This document shows, piece by piece, positions 12,270 through 23,680 of a stretch of DNA of 64,000 bases. The notes under the pieces are model-generated. The model was not told the DNA's origin, ran no database searches, and worked only from the letters and a program-made list of their open reading frames with translations. The number at the start of each line of letters is the position of its first letter. Positions within the stretch are counted from its first letter, which is position 1. The position numbers and the translations under genes were made by a program. This DNA is from Clusia tigrina (Eukaryota > Arthropoda > Insecta > Diptera > Clusiidae): assembly GCA_920105625.2 (NCBI GenBank), contig OV050030.1, positions 114,744,814 to 114,808,813 of the forward strand, given 5' to 3'.

Positions 12270-13821
12270 TCAAAAGAATGGCAGGCTGTGGAATCTCTTT
12301 TTCTTGTCATTACTCGATATCCTGGTAAAATCATTTGTAGGTTGATTATCTTGTTGAGGCTCTTCGATAACATTTTCAACTGGTTTAGGTCTGATGTTTC
12401 TCCATTTCTTCCAGTATTTTGCAAGAACGAAAACCCCAATTAGCAGGAAAGTCGATACCATTCAATGATAGACTTATTTGGTTTATCGATTTCAGTTTAC
12501 GGATTGACAAAGAATTTTTGATATTGATGTCATTGATTAGTTCCAGAGATAATGTTCTTTCTTCAGCGTTGGAGCTCATGGGTTGAATTAAGGCAGGAAG
12601 AGGTTTTGTTGTAGTGATTTGTCTGGATAAGTATGTCCTGTGTTTACTCGGACCGTAGAATTATAGTGGTGAATTACATACGATCCATTGAGCCACATGG
12701 TTGAGTTTTCAACATCAATTTGTCCACTAAATTGGTTCAAAAATAATATGCCATCCTCAATTTCTTCTGTTGTAAAAATGTGTTCGTTATTGGTGGTGGT
12801 GCACTTTGATGTGTGACTCGCCAAAAGTTTCGGGATGCACGGGGAATCTGTGATATCGTCATAAGTTTCAGGACTACATATTGATAAACTATTGTATGTT
12901 TTACATTTCTTTTTTAATCCAAATATTCTTTTCTTAATCTTACAGTCTAGGACGTATTCATAATCTAGCCTAGTTACAATATTTTCCCTTTTGATAGCCT
13001 TAATTAGTAATCTAATACAATTTTCAGTATCTGTTGTCGGAACACTTAATATGTAAAGTATATTGTAACCTTCGAGAGCAATTTTTACTTATGCAAAGTG
13101 CAGTAGTTCATCAGTACTAGAAAATGGAATATTACTTTTACTAAATATGTCATTTAGGATTTCGACTTCGAAAGATGAAAGGATAAATGAATTAACTATA
13201 TTTACTTTTGCCAAATGAATTGCAAATTCAATATTCGCAACATCTTCTTTTAGAAGTTCAAGTTTATATTTACATTCTAATATTCTTTCATCATGAAGAT
13301 TTTGTTCTGTTTTTAAGATTTTTATTATTTCGTTTGTGGTGTTCGTGAGTTTACTTATTTTCTCTAGTGACAGACGATTTATCACAATTTGATTGCTATT
13401 ATTTTCCAAAACGTCATCTATCTTTTTCTGAATTATCTCAAAGCCCTGACGGTCTGGACTTCCAGCAATCCATTTCCATGCACTACCGAGGAAATCCAGA
13501 GATCGTTTAGACTTTACATTTGTAGGATTTAATTTGGGATATTGTGTACTTAATGTAAGGGATCAGGGGATGGTTTAAGGTGATATTCCGAACAATATTA
13601 TCTTCCATTTCATGGATCAGGTTATCGTAGCTCCGTAAATCAATCGTATGAACTATCTTGAAAGTTCCGGTCTGGACTTTAGCCAATCCGGAATGCATTG
13701 CCAATAATTTTGAATTCGAGTAATCCAATATTTGTATTTCGCCAGCACATAATGCCATCAAGATTAATAATCTGTAAAATAGGAGTTGTGAATTAATTTC
13801 TAATATGTCTCTTGTGTACAA
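12270..13821 (-). pseudogene. env: Errantivirus env (fusion-type glycoprotein), broken
   Basis: This third gene of the element overlaps the end of pol by about 29 bases. Its family is the baculovirus-F-like envelope protein. Visible parts, in order, are an N-terminal segment (13821-13507), a basic furin-type site KSKR at about 13503-13515 followed by the fusion-peptide-like LGSAWKWIAGSPD motif, a long helical segment (13409-13089), a Cys-rich part and a C-terminal membrane segment (STFLLIGVFVLA, about 12425-12460) with a charged tail. In-frame stops and frame changes separate these segments (near 13507, 13089, 12588 and 12385), so no continuous protein can be made. Confidence 0.87.
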
Positions 13822-14968
13822 TTCTTCCGCTTTCGGTGACTATTGTATAATTCCTGTTTTCTTTTACTATTTCTTCTTTAAATCGCTCTGATAACTTTGT
13901 ACCTAATCTCTCATTGATTTTAACGAAGACTGTCTGGCCTGGAATGTATTGTTGGTCGTTTTGTTTCCGTTTGTTATGATAGTCTAAACTACGTTTCTGT
14001 TTTTCTTGGATTTTCTCCATATTCGACTGTCTAGTTCTGTCATAGCTACCTGGAGAAAAATCTACAGTTCTCCCAAAAAACAAATCATCAGGTTTCCTCT
14101 CAACAGTCGAGTGTATCGAATGATTATACTCGTTCACTGCTTTTTCAAGGAGTTCTTCGAAATTTCTGCATACCCCTTCGTCCTTTAAACATCTTAACAA
14201 TTCAGCAAGGGTTGAATGAAAACTTTCGACTTGACCGTTTGCTTCGCTTCTGTAAGGAGGAGTAGTGAACACTTCGATATTCAATTCATCCCTCATCATA
14301 AACAGAATAGTGGCGGAATTCAGAGACTTTTCATTATCGATGACGATAGTTTTTGGTACGCCAAAGAAGAATAGGAGTTCTCTTAGGGGTCTTCTCACTT
14401 CCTCAATAGATTTTCCCGTTAACAATTTAACTTGTGCGTACTTGGTGAATTTATCCAAGGCTGTCATTACCAATTTTTTGTCTGTTGAAAATATGTCAAT
14501 ATGCACTACCTGGCCGGGATATGAAGGTATAGGCGTTTCCCCTAACTTCGGATCATTGGGGTGCCTATCGTATTTGTTCTTCTTACATGTTGAGCAAAGT
14601 TTCACTATTCTCTTTATCTTGGCAAACATGCCTGGGAAATAACACTTCTCCAAAATCTGTAATTTATTTTCCGCTGCGTTTCTGTGGGCCCTGTTGTGAG
14701 TATCAATAATGACATTTTCCTGGTCATTTTCTGAGGTCACGTCCTCCACGAATTTTTGTGTGAAGCGAACCTTATAATTCAACAAGTGCAGAGGATAGAT
14801 TTCCTGGATTTTACCCATTACAAATTCTGGTGCCTTTAGACCATTATTCACAGAGGGGTTCAAGTATCTTTTCAATAAGGCTAGGAGGTTATTCTGATCA
14901 TATTCCCTTTCTACAATTGTATGTCTATGATACCCAGGGAATATAATTTGGAATTGATATGACGGCAC
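13793..14968 (-). pseudogene. pol: Errantivirus integrase, domain intact in frame
   Basis: This 391-codon frame is the longest intact coding segment in the window. It has an HHCC zinc finger (HNRAHRNAAE, then CSTCKKNKYD), the catalytic core with HIDIF (first Asp), VIDNEKSL (second Asp) and GQVESFHSTLAE (Glu), and a C-terminal domain ending RIVHKRHIRN. The product would splice the cDNA into the genome. A TAA at about 14970 separates it from the RNase H frame upstream, so it is not fused to RT as it stands. The domain itself shows no missing catalytic residue. Confidence 0.93.
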
Positions 14969-16266
14969 TTAGTCCACACAAAGGAATATCTGATTTTCAA
15001 ATGCATTTATAGGACCCTCCACGCTGGGTACCAAATTTTCCGCAGAACTTTCATGGCTATGAACGGTTCCAGTTAAAGAGTTCACTTTGGTCATTGGTGT
15101 TCTAGAGAGAGCATCTGCTACCACGTTAGATTTCCCTGGTTTGTACCTAATTTCATAGTTATATTCCTCGAGAATCGCCTTCCACATTTTCATCTTGACA
15201 TTACTATTTTTGTTACTCAGTGCATATGTTAGGGGCTGGTGGTCAGTGTAAATTATAATTCTAGCAGTTCCATATAGGTAGTCTCTGAAGATATGTAGGG
15301 CCCATACTATAGCTAGCATCTCTCTCTCATTTGTAGCATAGTTTTCCTCCGTTTCCGACAATACTCTGGAAATAAATGCTATTGGCCTATCGTCCTGGCT
15401 AAGCACGGCTGCAAGGGCTACGTTGGAGGCATCGGTCGTTAGATGAAATTCTTTCTCGTAGTTTGGGTAAAAGAGCATAACTTCTCGAGATAATAAAGCC
15501 TCCTTTAAAGAATCCATTGCCTTCATTTCCTTACAACCGAGTACTATTTTTACTTTGCTGGACTCGGACCTGGGAATTGAACCATTTGGGCCCCTCAGCA
15601 TAGCAGTTAGGGGTTTAGCTATATCGGCATAACCCTTTATGAATCTTCTATAGTAATTGCAAAGCCCCAAAAAAGATCTTAATTGCCTCAAAGTTGTAGG
15701 GTAAGGAATTCTTACCATGGCATCCACTCTGTCCTTTATTGTATTTATGCCACTCTCAGATACTTTGAAACCAAGAAATTCAACTTCTCTTTTAAAGAAG
15801 ACGCATTTATCTAACTGCACTCTCATATTTGCCTCTGCCAACGTACAAAAGATTTCCTTCAAATGTTTAAAATGTGATTCTTCGTCTTTATTGAATATAA
15901 TTATGTCATCGATATAGACATAACAAGTCCTTCCGATGAAGTTTCTTAGAATATCATCCAATGCTCTCTGGAATATTGATGGGGCATTTTTTAATCCAAA
16001 CGGAAGCCCTGTGAACTCGTATTTCCCATTGTTGAGAATGCCGTTTTCTCGATGTCTTCTTGCCTGAGCGGTATTTGATGAAAACCACTTTTCAGATCAA
16101 TTACCGTAAAGAATTTGTTGCCGCCCAGTTGAGATAAAACTTCCCCAACTTCTGGTATTGGATATTTGTCTGCTACAGTAACCGCATTCAATTTTCTAAA
16201 ATCCACTACGACTCTGTACTTCCTCTTTCCATATGCATCCTCTTTTTTCGGCACGACCCATATGGG
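14969..16266 (-). pseudogene. pol: Errantivirus reverse transcriptase and RNase H
   Basis: From the N-terminal side, 16254-15991 gives the fingers and palm (VVDFRKLNAVTVADKYPIPE, FFTVIDLKSGFHQIPL). A one-base change near 16030-16040 shifts the frame just before the LPFGLKNAP motif. The following 330-codon frame holds the YIDD box (15905-15916), the connection motif FLGLCNYYRRFI, and RNase H motifs LTTDASNVALAAVLSQ, ATNEREMLAIVWAL and YTDHQPLTYAL. It ends in VVADALSRTP and a stop at 14969-14971. All catalytic motifs are present. Confidence 0.93.
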
Positions 16267-16905
16267 TCAATTATAGGGAGAATGAGATGGTCTTATGATC
16301 CCGTCCTTTAATAATTTGCTTATTTCTTCCTCGACAACATTTTTCAGAGCCATTGGGTAAGGATAGTTTCTTGTGTAAGTAGGCTCGTCCGTGGTTGTAC
16401 GAATTTCACCCTGTACTCTCGTTGTGTAAGTTAATTTTTCATCAGGATCTGCAAAAAGATTCTTGTGAGATTCTATGATTTTCATCATAGTTGATGTTTG
16501 GTTCTCAGAAATGTGTTCAACTCGTATTTCCAGATTGTTCACGTCCTGCGACATATATTGGTAAATTGGTATTTTCATACCATTCGTTATTGTAAATTTA
16601 TTATCAGCTGTGTGAATGATTGCAGAAAGTTCCTTCAAGGTATCATTACCTAGTATTGCATCAAAAGTCCGCAATCCAGGTAGAAGGAAAAATTGAATAG
16701 GTTCAATAGAATCACCAAATATCCTTAGTAAGGTGTGGTGTGTAATTTGAACATTGCCAGATATTGTTTTAGCGCAGAAGTAGTCGCAATTTTTTTGAGG
16801 ATTATTTGCCAGATTAGACTTAATATAATTTTTATTGCTACCAGTGTCCAGAAGGAATTTCAGTATTTTTCCGTTCCCCGTTCTTATCTTAAAGTATGGT
16901 AACAA
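16267..16905 (-). pseudogene. pol: Errantivirus protease and RT N-terminus
   Basis: The frame starts within the retropepsin: FLLDTGSNKNYIKSN carries the active-site Asp-Thr-Gly, and FDAILGNDTLKEL the C-terminal part. It then reaches the RT N-terminal motif EEEISKLLKDGIIRPSHSPYN, where a TGA (about 16267) replaces the usual Ser before PIWVVPKK. The frame is open upstream of its first shown codon and joins the end of gag in the -1 frame through a run of seven T, which suggests synthesis by ribosomal frameshifting. Confidence 0.9.
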
Positions 16906-16913
16906 GGAACTGT

Positions 16914-18341
16914 TTAACCAAAAAAATTAAGATCCGCATTAAGATCTTCAGTAGAAAAATCTTCCACTAGACTGTCCGAGGTTTTTACGTCCTCTCCTGA
17001 ATAGTGTGTTAGTTCATTAATATATTCATTATTGGCCACATTCATGTATTCATTTATATCCGGTACACCTCCTACAGCTCCTTCGAGTGCTTCAATTTCT
17101 TTGTCATTTTTTGGATTATCCACTTCGCTGCCTCATCTGTTGCAATTACCCTCTGTTCTTCAATGAAAGTTTCGTTGAGCCTTGTTGATTGGTCCTTGGA
17201 ACGTACCTTCATAAGGCCTCTTATAACCATTATTGACCGACGGTCTGTTGGCATAATTTATCTGCCTAGATTGGATGGAACGATCAATTTCCATCGGTTC
17301 CGGATTTGTAGGATATTGTTGATAATTTCGCGGATATCCTTGAGGTCTTTGATTCATGTTAGTGAACTGGTAATTTTGTTGACGGGGTTGATACTGAATA
17401 TTCGGCCTATTCCTTGGCCTTGGTATGAATCGTGGTGGCAATTGTGGTCTGGTTGGAGCTCCCCCATGAGCGAGTTCAGGATAAAAAATATTTCTGGTGA
17501 ATACCTGAGGATTTGGTTTGTATCCCTGCGCGTTTGGCTTAGGTATCTGCCCGTGAGCATGATGCATCCGATAAGTCATATTGTCCAATTTTGAACAGAT
17601 GTGTAATGCCTGTGGCAAAGATGTGGGTTCCTTGACGCTTAATAGTCTTGGCAAATCGCCTTTCAGCCCACGCACGAAGGTATCAAGTGTTTTTTCTCTA
17701 TAAGCGTTTGTCATTGAAGAAAGGCTACCTGTGTCCAGTTCAAGACAAGTTATCTTGTCCAATATTAGTGATAGGTGTTGGTACACCGCTTGATAGAATT
17801 CTGTTATGGTTTTGTGTCCTTGACACATGGTTGTCATCTGATATTCAAGTGTACCAATATCTCTCCTATCGGACTAATGCATCACTAGACACTTTCTTAT
17901 CTTGACCCAGTCTAGAGGTGTTCTGTATGAATCAAGAGCAGTGTCTGCTTCCCCAGTAATTTTTGTCCGTATTGTATGGAGAATGGCAAAATATCTTCCA
18001 GTACCTTTAATGCTTTCGAAAAGCTCCAGTACCCTTTCTACCGATTTCCGCCATGAACCGAATTCGCCCGCAATTCCCGAAAATTCTCTTAGTGATCTAA
18101 CAATATCGGGAATTTTGTCCAATTCTTCGATACGAATTGCTGCTATAGGTTGATCCCCTCCTTCATCAGGGGTGTCCTGTTTGAAGTAATCCAACACTAT
18201 AGTTTTAACTTCCTCCTTTGGAGCTTGAGAGAGTCCACTGGAACTAGTGCTAGGCCTCTGTGGATGGCTCATTGTGAGGGTTCTACTTAGTCTGTCCGTA
18301 ATCTCTTCGATACTGTCAACTGGCATACTCTCTTTTAACAA
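16914..18341 (-). pseudogene. gag: Errantivirus gag with three premature stops
   Basis: Gag opens at the ATG at 18341 (MLKESMPVDSIEEITDRL) and contains a helical capsid-like region (EFGSWRKSVERVLELFESI). It then has a Pro/Gln/Asn-rich nucleocapsid-like stretch with many Arg (PRFIPRPRNRPNIQYQPRQQ, about 17400-17440) rather than a CCHC zinc knuckle, as is usual for errantiviruses. In-frame stops lie at 17874-17876 (TAG), 17160-17162 (TGA) and 17133-17135 (TGA). The same frame continues to a final TAA at 16914-16916. The three single-codon stops are the only obvious damage. Confidence 0.86.
16917..16930 (-). promoter_or_regulatory. Probable -1 ribosomal frameshift site at the gag-pol junction
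   Basis: On the minus strand, aat followed by seven T (+ strand A run 16920-16926) lies a few bases before the gag TAA. A -1 slip on T TTT TTT continues directly into the open pol frame (TGG TTA AAC ...). Heptamers of the X XXY YYZ type are the known frameshift signal of retroviral gag-pol genes. A downstream stem was not assessed. Confidence 0.68.
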
Positions 18342-19246
18342 TATTTTTTCGGAACTTTTTCACCAAAAAAGGAAAGGAATAGGATGGACTAAGGAACGTT
18401 TTGTTTCGCGAATAAATATATAATAGCAATCAATATGTAATCTTACAATCTGCCACTCAGCTTACAATCACCATGACTTTTTTTCCACTGATGCCGTTGA
18501 TGCTGTTTGCTTCGTATGAATTTTTTCTTTCGAAAATTACAATTTCACAATTCTTTTTTTAACAACTTTTTCCCAATTTCTGTTTTTTTTCTTATTAATA
18601 ATAATTTCTTAATATTTCTTTACATATATCATTTATTTTTAATTTTATTTTTATTTACTAATTCTTTTTTTTTCAATGATAATTTCTTTTAATTTCTTCA
18701 CACTTATTTATGTTTAATTTTCCTTTTCATTTAATAATTCTTTCTTTCAATGATAATTTCTTTTAATTTCTTCACACTTATAATTTATTTTTAATTTTCC
18801 TTTTCATTTAATAATTCTTTTTGTCAATGATAATTTCTTTTAATTTCTTCACACTTATAACTTATTTTTAATCTTCTTTTTTTCTAAATAATATTTAATT
18901 CTTTTCCTTTTAATAATAATTTCTTTCTTTTAAATAAATTTCCTCACTTTCTTAGATTATTATTTTTTCTTTAATAAAGTCACAATTTTATATTCTTAGG
19001 ATTCTATAATTTATTTTCACAAACAATTTAAGCATTTACTTCACAATTTCCTTATTTTTTAAAGTTCTTAAACACTACAGTGAGACTGCTGATGATCCCG
19101 TGATCACCTCCCGTTTGCGTTGACTACTAGGGCGCTTTTCTCACTCTAAACGGTGAGCCGGAATTGTTGGACCTTTTTCTGGGTTAAACCTCTTCGTCCT
19201 TACTTGCCTATCGTCTCAGGCAAAAGTATGCAAGGATACAAAAGAG
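18342..19246 (-). other. Errantivirus 5' leader, T-rich on the + strand
   Basis: This untranslated leader lies between the primer-binding site and gag. The half nearest the LTR (about 19085-19246) is of mixed composition, while 18500-19080 is strongly biased (A-rich on the element strand). It includes tandem repeats, listed separately. No open frame of note was seen. Confidence 0.75.
18665..18890. repeat. Tandem repeat of about 75 bp in the errantivirus leader
   Basis: The unit contains caatgataatttctttt, then aatttcttcacactta, then ttttccttttcatttaata. It occurs about three times in a row (starting near 18676, 18748 and 18825) with a few changes per copy. A less similar half-unit precedes it. 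Confidence 0.8.
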
Positions 19247-19264
19247 GTCCCTGCTCGGGCGCCA
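19247..19264 (-). promoter_or_regulatory. Primer-binding site, Lys-tRNA type
   Basis: Minus-strand TGGCGCCCGAGCAGGGAC adjoins (and shares one base with) the 5' LTR. It matches the complement of the 3' end of animal tRNA-Lys(UUU), as used by lentiviruses, except for one position (G for A). This site primes minus-strand DNA synthesis. Confidence 0.85.
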
Positions 19265-19567
19265 ATTAACAAAATATTAATTTAATTTAATTTTTAAAAA
19301 AGGTTGCGTGTTGGATTAGCAACACGTCTTACTTTATTTATGAACAAAACCGGACTGAAGTTTACAAACAATAATGATCTTAACATAACTTAACTAAAGA
19401 CATAAACTGCTGACGTAGTCCACGCGCCGAGTGATGAGTGTGGGAACGTTGCTAAATACCTTTACCCGTTCCCAAGTGCAATAGGATCCCGCTGGAATGT
19501 TGGTGCTGACACAATGTCTGCGTTGTATGCTCGTGTGTGGACAAATACAATGTATTATACGTTAACT
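19264..19567 (-). repeat. 5' LTR of the errantivirus (right copy)
   Basis: 304 bases, nearly identical to 11928-12231. On the element strand it begins AGTTAACGTATAATACATTG. The adjacent TATA at 19568-19571 matches the flank on the other side, but both lie in (TA)n, so the target duplication is ambiguous. Confidence 0.95.
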
Positions 19568-20530
<963 letters not shown>

Positions 20531-20531
20531 C

Positions 20532-20945
20532 TTAATTTTCATTGACATCTCTTTCAACGCCTTCATTTCCATTGACGTATCTTTCAACGCCTTCATTTTC
20601 ATTTACGTCTCTTTCAACGTCTCCATTTTCATTAGCTTTAGGTATGGGATGAAGTTCTGCTTGAATTTTTCCCGACGGTAATTTTGACAATCTGAAAACA
20701 ATGCAATTATCCACAAATTTGCGAACGTACCAGGACATACCATCAAACCAATAATAATCATAGACTTTGTCAAGTGTTTTCTGCCAACCCAAGTGCCTGA
20801 CAGATTCATGGACTAACCACCTAAAACACCTTGGAATCAACGGCAGACACCGTATTTTTCCGTTTCTTTGTATTTTCGGGTAAAGGGTTCCCGACCTTAA
20901 ATCATACGTTCTTGCCACATTTTCCGCAAGTTCATTGTTACGCAA
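20532..20945 (-). pseudogene. pol: Ty3/gypsy integrase zinc-finger region, degenerate
   Basis: The minus frame reads PLIPRCFRWLVHESVRHLGW, then KTLDKVYDYYWFDGMSWYVR and NCIVFRLSK. This is the HHCC finger of a gypsy integrase (His pair in HESVRH), in which the last Cys of the Cys-x2-Cys pair is replaced. The C-terminal part turns into a short tandem repeat (GVERDVNENE, about 11 codons, three copies, DNA 20537-20635), which is unusual for an integrase. The catalytic core is missing. Confidence 0.72.
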
Positions 20946-21089
20946 TCGAATTACAATAGAGGAATTTTCTGGATTTTTTTGCTCTTCGGTCCGAAGTCAG
21001 TTGTCCGAAATTTCAGCCATATTCACACGCTTCTCCGGAATTTCAACATTGGGCATTAAATTGCGAGACAAGAAATCAACAAAATGGTC

Positions 21090-21890
21090 ACATGTTATCC
21101 ATCTCTATATTCGATATTGAAATCAAACGATTGTAGATATGCCCACTAGCGGTGATCCCTAGGCGTCAAATCAATTTTCGTACGTGAATCCTTCAAGGAG
21201 TTACAGTCTGTGAACTATGAATTGACGCCCTTTCAAATAGTGACGAAAATTAGTTATTGAGTTAACAACAGTCAATGTCTCCAAATCGTATGAATGGTAT
21301 CTAGACTCTGCCCCAGAAGACCTCTTGCTGTAATATTCAACTACATGGGGTTAGCCATTGATTTTATGCAATAGAATGGCACCATACCCATAGGCGCTGG
21401 CATCAGTATGTAACTCTATAGGGTATTGGGAGTCAAAAATTTTCAGTACCGGTTCAATATGGAGATAATTTTCTGACGTATTTGCTCATGCTCCAGGGTC
21501 CATGAAAAATTGCTCTTTTCAGATACGAGAAAATATAGAGTCTTCATTAACTGGGTGAATTTAGACACGAAAAATTGTCTCAATTGTGTTACAGATTCAG
21601 GAGGGGATAAAATAGTCAGTGCTAGTATTTGTCGTGGATTAGGACGAATCTCACCTGCCGTAACTTCATAACCAAGTTACTCAACACAGGATGTGAGAAA
21701 AGAGCATTTGAGGATGTTAAAAGAAAATCCAGCTTTTGCAAGAATATCTAAGACAATTCTTAATCTGCTAAATGCTTCATCTTTTGTAGAGGCGACCATC
21801 AGAATGTCATCCATATACATGATATAAGAATGAGCAAGCTCGCCTAAAGCTTTCATTGCGGCAATATGGGACTGGCAAATGGAAAACAAC
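21090..21890 (-). pseudogene. pol: Ty3/gypsy reverse transcriptase and RNase H fragments
   Basis: On the minus strand 21889-21677 contains YIMYMDDILMVAS, an RT catalytic YMDD box (21806-21817), and KAGFSFNILKCSFL. After frame changes, 21665-21480 reads GYEVTAGEIRPNPRQILAL and TQLRQFFVSKFTQL (RT connection). About 21370-21430 reads PIELHTDASAYGYGAILL, the first RNase H motif. Several stops and shifts are present. Together with 20532-20945 it forms one minus-strand gypsy relic. Confidence 0.77.
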
Positions 21891-21899
21891 TAGAGCGAA

Positions 21900-22185
21900 T
21901 GGTATTTGATTCAATTAACTCTTTTATTTTCATTTCGCATAGTTTCCCTCTCATTTGAACTAAGTCGATACGGGCATTGATTTGCGGGCATTACACTATT
22001 GGCACATATCGTTCGATATAAGGTATCCGCACCAGGCGCTGAGTCGGCTAAATCAGACTTAGAGCTAGTTTCGTTTAAGTGAATGATTGTACGTATTTTT
22101 AGTTAGTTGAATTTTAAAGCGCTCGGTCCAACGACTGCGGACTCAAATTTAAACTCTTTTATTTGAATTAAATAAGTTATTTAGT
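21900..22185 (+). repeat. Possible LTR of an older gypsy-lineage element
   Basis: This is inferred from what follows: TGGCGACCAACGTGACGC at 22186-22203 resembles a gypsy primer-binding site and would sit directly after a 5' LTR. The candidate LTR contains no open frame. No second copy was found in the window, so the left edge is a guess. Confidence 0.35.
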
Positions 22186-22515
22186 TGGCGACCAACGTGA
22201 CGCTCGAACAGCGCGAATCAACTCAAATAAAAGTTATCAATTCAAATATTAGTTATGATAAATATAATACTAAAAGCAGCTTTCGGAGACGTCAACACCG
22301 AGGCACGGAGGTGTTCAATTAGAAACAACATAAATTTGTAATGTCAGCGCCGACGGCAAAAAAAAAAATATATAAATCTATTAAAAGCAACAACCAACAG
22401 TGAATTGAATACCCGAAGACGAGACGTCAACACCGACGGAACTTCATTAATAAACAACAGCAGAAATTTGTAACGTCAACACCAACAAAAAATGAGTACA
22501 GAAGTCTCAAGTGGG
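22186..22515 (+). other. Possible primer-binding site and leader with a repeated motif
   Basis: The primer-binding-like sequence at 22186-22203 is followed by a leader in which the motif cgtcaacaccga recurs, near 22293, 22344 (atgtcagcgccga), 22425 and 22477, each within gagacgtcaac- or gtaacgtcaac-like contexts. An ATG at about 22491 could start a gag, but the frame is lost in the dispersed repeat that follows. Confidence 0.4.
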
Positions 22516-22519
22516 GTTA

Positions 22520-23225
22520 GACCGGCTTCGAAATACCCTTTCCCTTTCCTTGTGCATGCGAGTTCAATAATGGGGATATTTTGTTCATAAATCATCATTA
22601 GGAGCACATCTATGGTAATTTTCGGTGAGGTACCTTGAATTGATTATATCGACCCCATTTCCTGTGTATGGCTTTGTAGGGTCCATGTACGTACTAATAT
22701 AAAATTTTGTTTAAAAATATTGTATAACTCATAAGTTATAACAATATATCAATAGTGGGCGTGGTTCTAAAAATAATTCGCCAATTTTTTGTATGCTGTT
22801 TAATAATAGTACGCGAAACGTTTCTGTGAAATTTCGATGAGAAATATTTAATAGGAACCTAGTGATTATTTTTGGTTAATTGTGGGTGTGGCAGTAGTAA
22901 TAATCTCCCCATATTATGAATGCATGCTAGTACAGACTTAATATATACTGTTACCAATTTGTATTCATATATCATCGCTAGAAGCATAGATAGGGTAATT
23001 GCTTTTAAGTGGGGTCCCAAAAGTTCAGTATATGGGATGGAGCCGTATCCTTCTTCTCATCGACCCCGAATCTTGTATGTGGCTTTGTAGGGTCCATATA
23101 TGTTTTAATGTAAAATTTCGTCCATATTTTTTTACTGTAAAATTTCGTCCAAAAATATGGTATAGGTCGTAAGTTAAAATAATTTGTCTATAGTGGACGT
23201 GGTTGTAAAAATAACACGCCCATTT
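22520..23225. repeat. Dispersed/tandem repeat, units of about 400-440 bp (left block)
   Basis: Signature phrases recur in order: ggctttgtagggtccat, aaatttcgtc, tagtgggcgtggt, gtgaaatttcgatg, aataggaacctagt, ttaattgtgggtgtggcagt and gtatgggatgg-like text. The tagtgggcgtgg phrase appears at about 22746 and again (tagtggacgtgg) at about 23190, giving the period. The same phrases occur in 26640-27850. It is non-coding and the family was not identified. Confidence 0.75.
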
Positions 23226-23680
23226 TTTGTGCAGAGGAAACTTCTTGCTATCATATATAGAAAGAACAAAGCAGGGAGGGTAATAAAACTTTTAATAGAT
23301 ACAGGGGCTTCTAAAAATTATATAACGCCATTGAAAGAATTAAAACACGTAAAACCGGATTATGAAGTTTTTTTGTGAAGTCAATTCATGGCGTCAATCC
23401 AGTAAAACAGAAATGCACCATAAATATATTTGACACAGGGACTACCTTTTTCATACTACCAACCTCTCAACATTTGACGGAATAATTGGACTTGATTTAC
23501 TAAACGAAAAAAACGTAACGTTAGATTTTAAAAACAGAGAATTGAGAAGCGCCACGGATGTTCAAATTATACAATTTTTTAAATGTGCAAGTGTGAACTT
23601 TACAAAAGTGAAAGATATTAAAGCACCCAGGCTATATCAGACAATTTCCACGAAATGCTAAGAAACCGAATTGGTTGTCT
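23226..23680 (+). pseudogene. pol: Errantivirus protease region, relic
   Basis: About 23230-23375 reads IYRKNKAGRVIKLLIDTGAS, a retropepsin active-site region with Asp-Thr-Gly. After a stop and frameshifts, the text INIFDTG and FDGIIGLDLLNEKNVTLDF continues the protease. The organisation resembles the intact errantivirus at 16.9 kb, but the sequence is only distantly similar. It begins abruptly within the dispersed repeat. Confidence 0.72.

Larger units (their letters stand above)
11928..19567 (-). mobile_element. Errantivirus (gypsy-lineage retrotransposon with env), structurally complete
   Basis: This 7640-bp element has 304-bp LTRs at both ends that differ at a single site by eye (cacatctt versus cacgtctt), so it inserted recently. 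On its own strand the LTR runs from AGTTAAC to GTTAATT, the errantivirus pattern. TATA flanks both sides, a Lys-tRNA-like primer-binding site abuts the 5' LTR (right side), and a polypurine tract abuts the 3' LTR (left side). Three genes follow in order: gag, pol (protease, RT, RNase H, integrase) and env. Each gene carries stops or a frameshift, so this copy cannot make intact proteins as read here. It sits inside a (TA)n tract. Confidence 0.95.

Noticed and set aside
14006..14642. Plus-strand ORFs opposite the errantivirus integrase
   Set aside because: They are shadows of the well-supported 391-codon minus-strand integrase frame.
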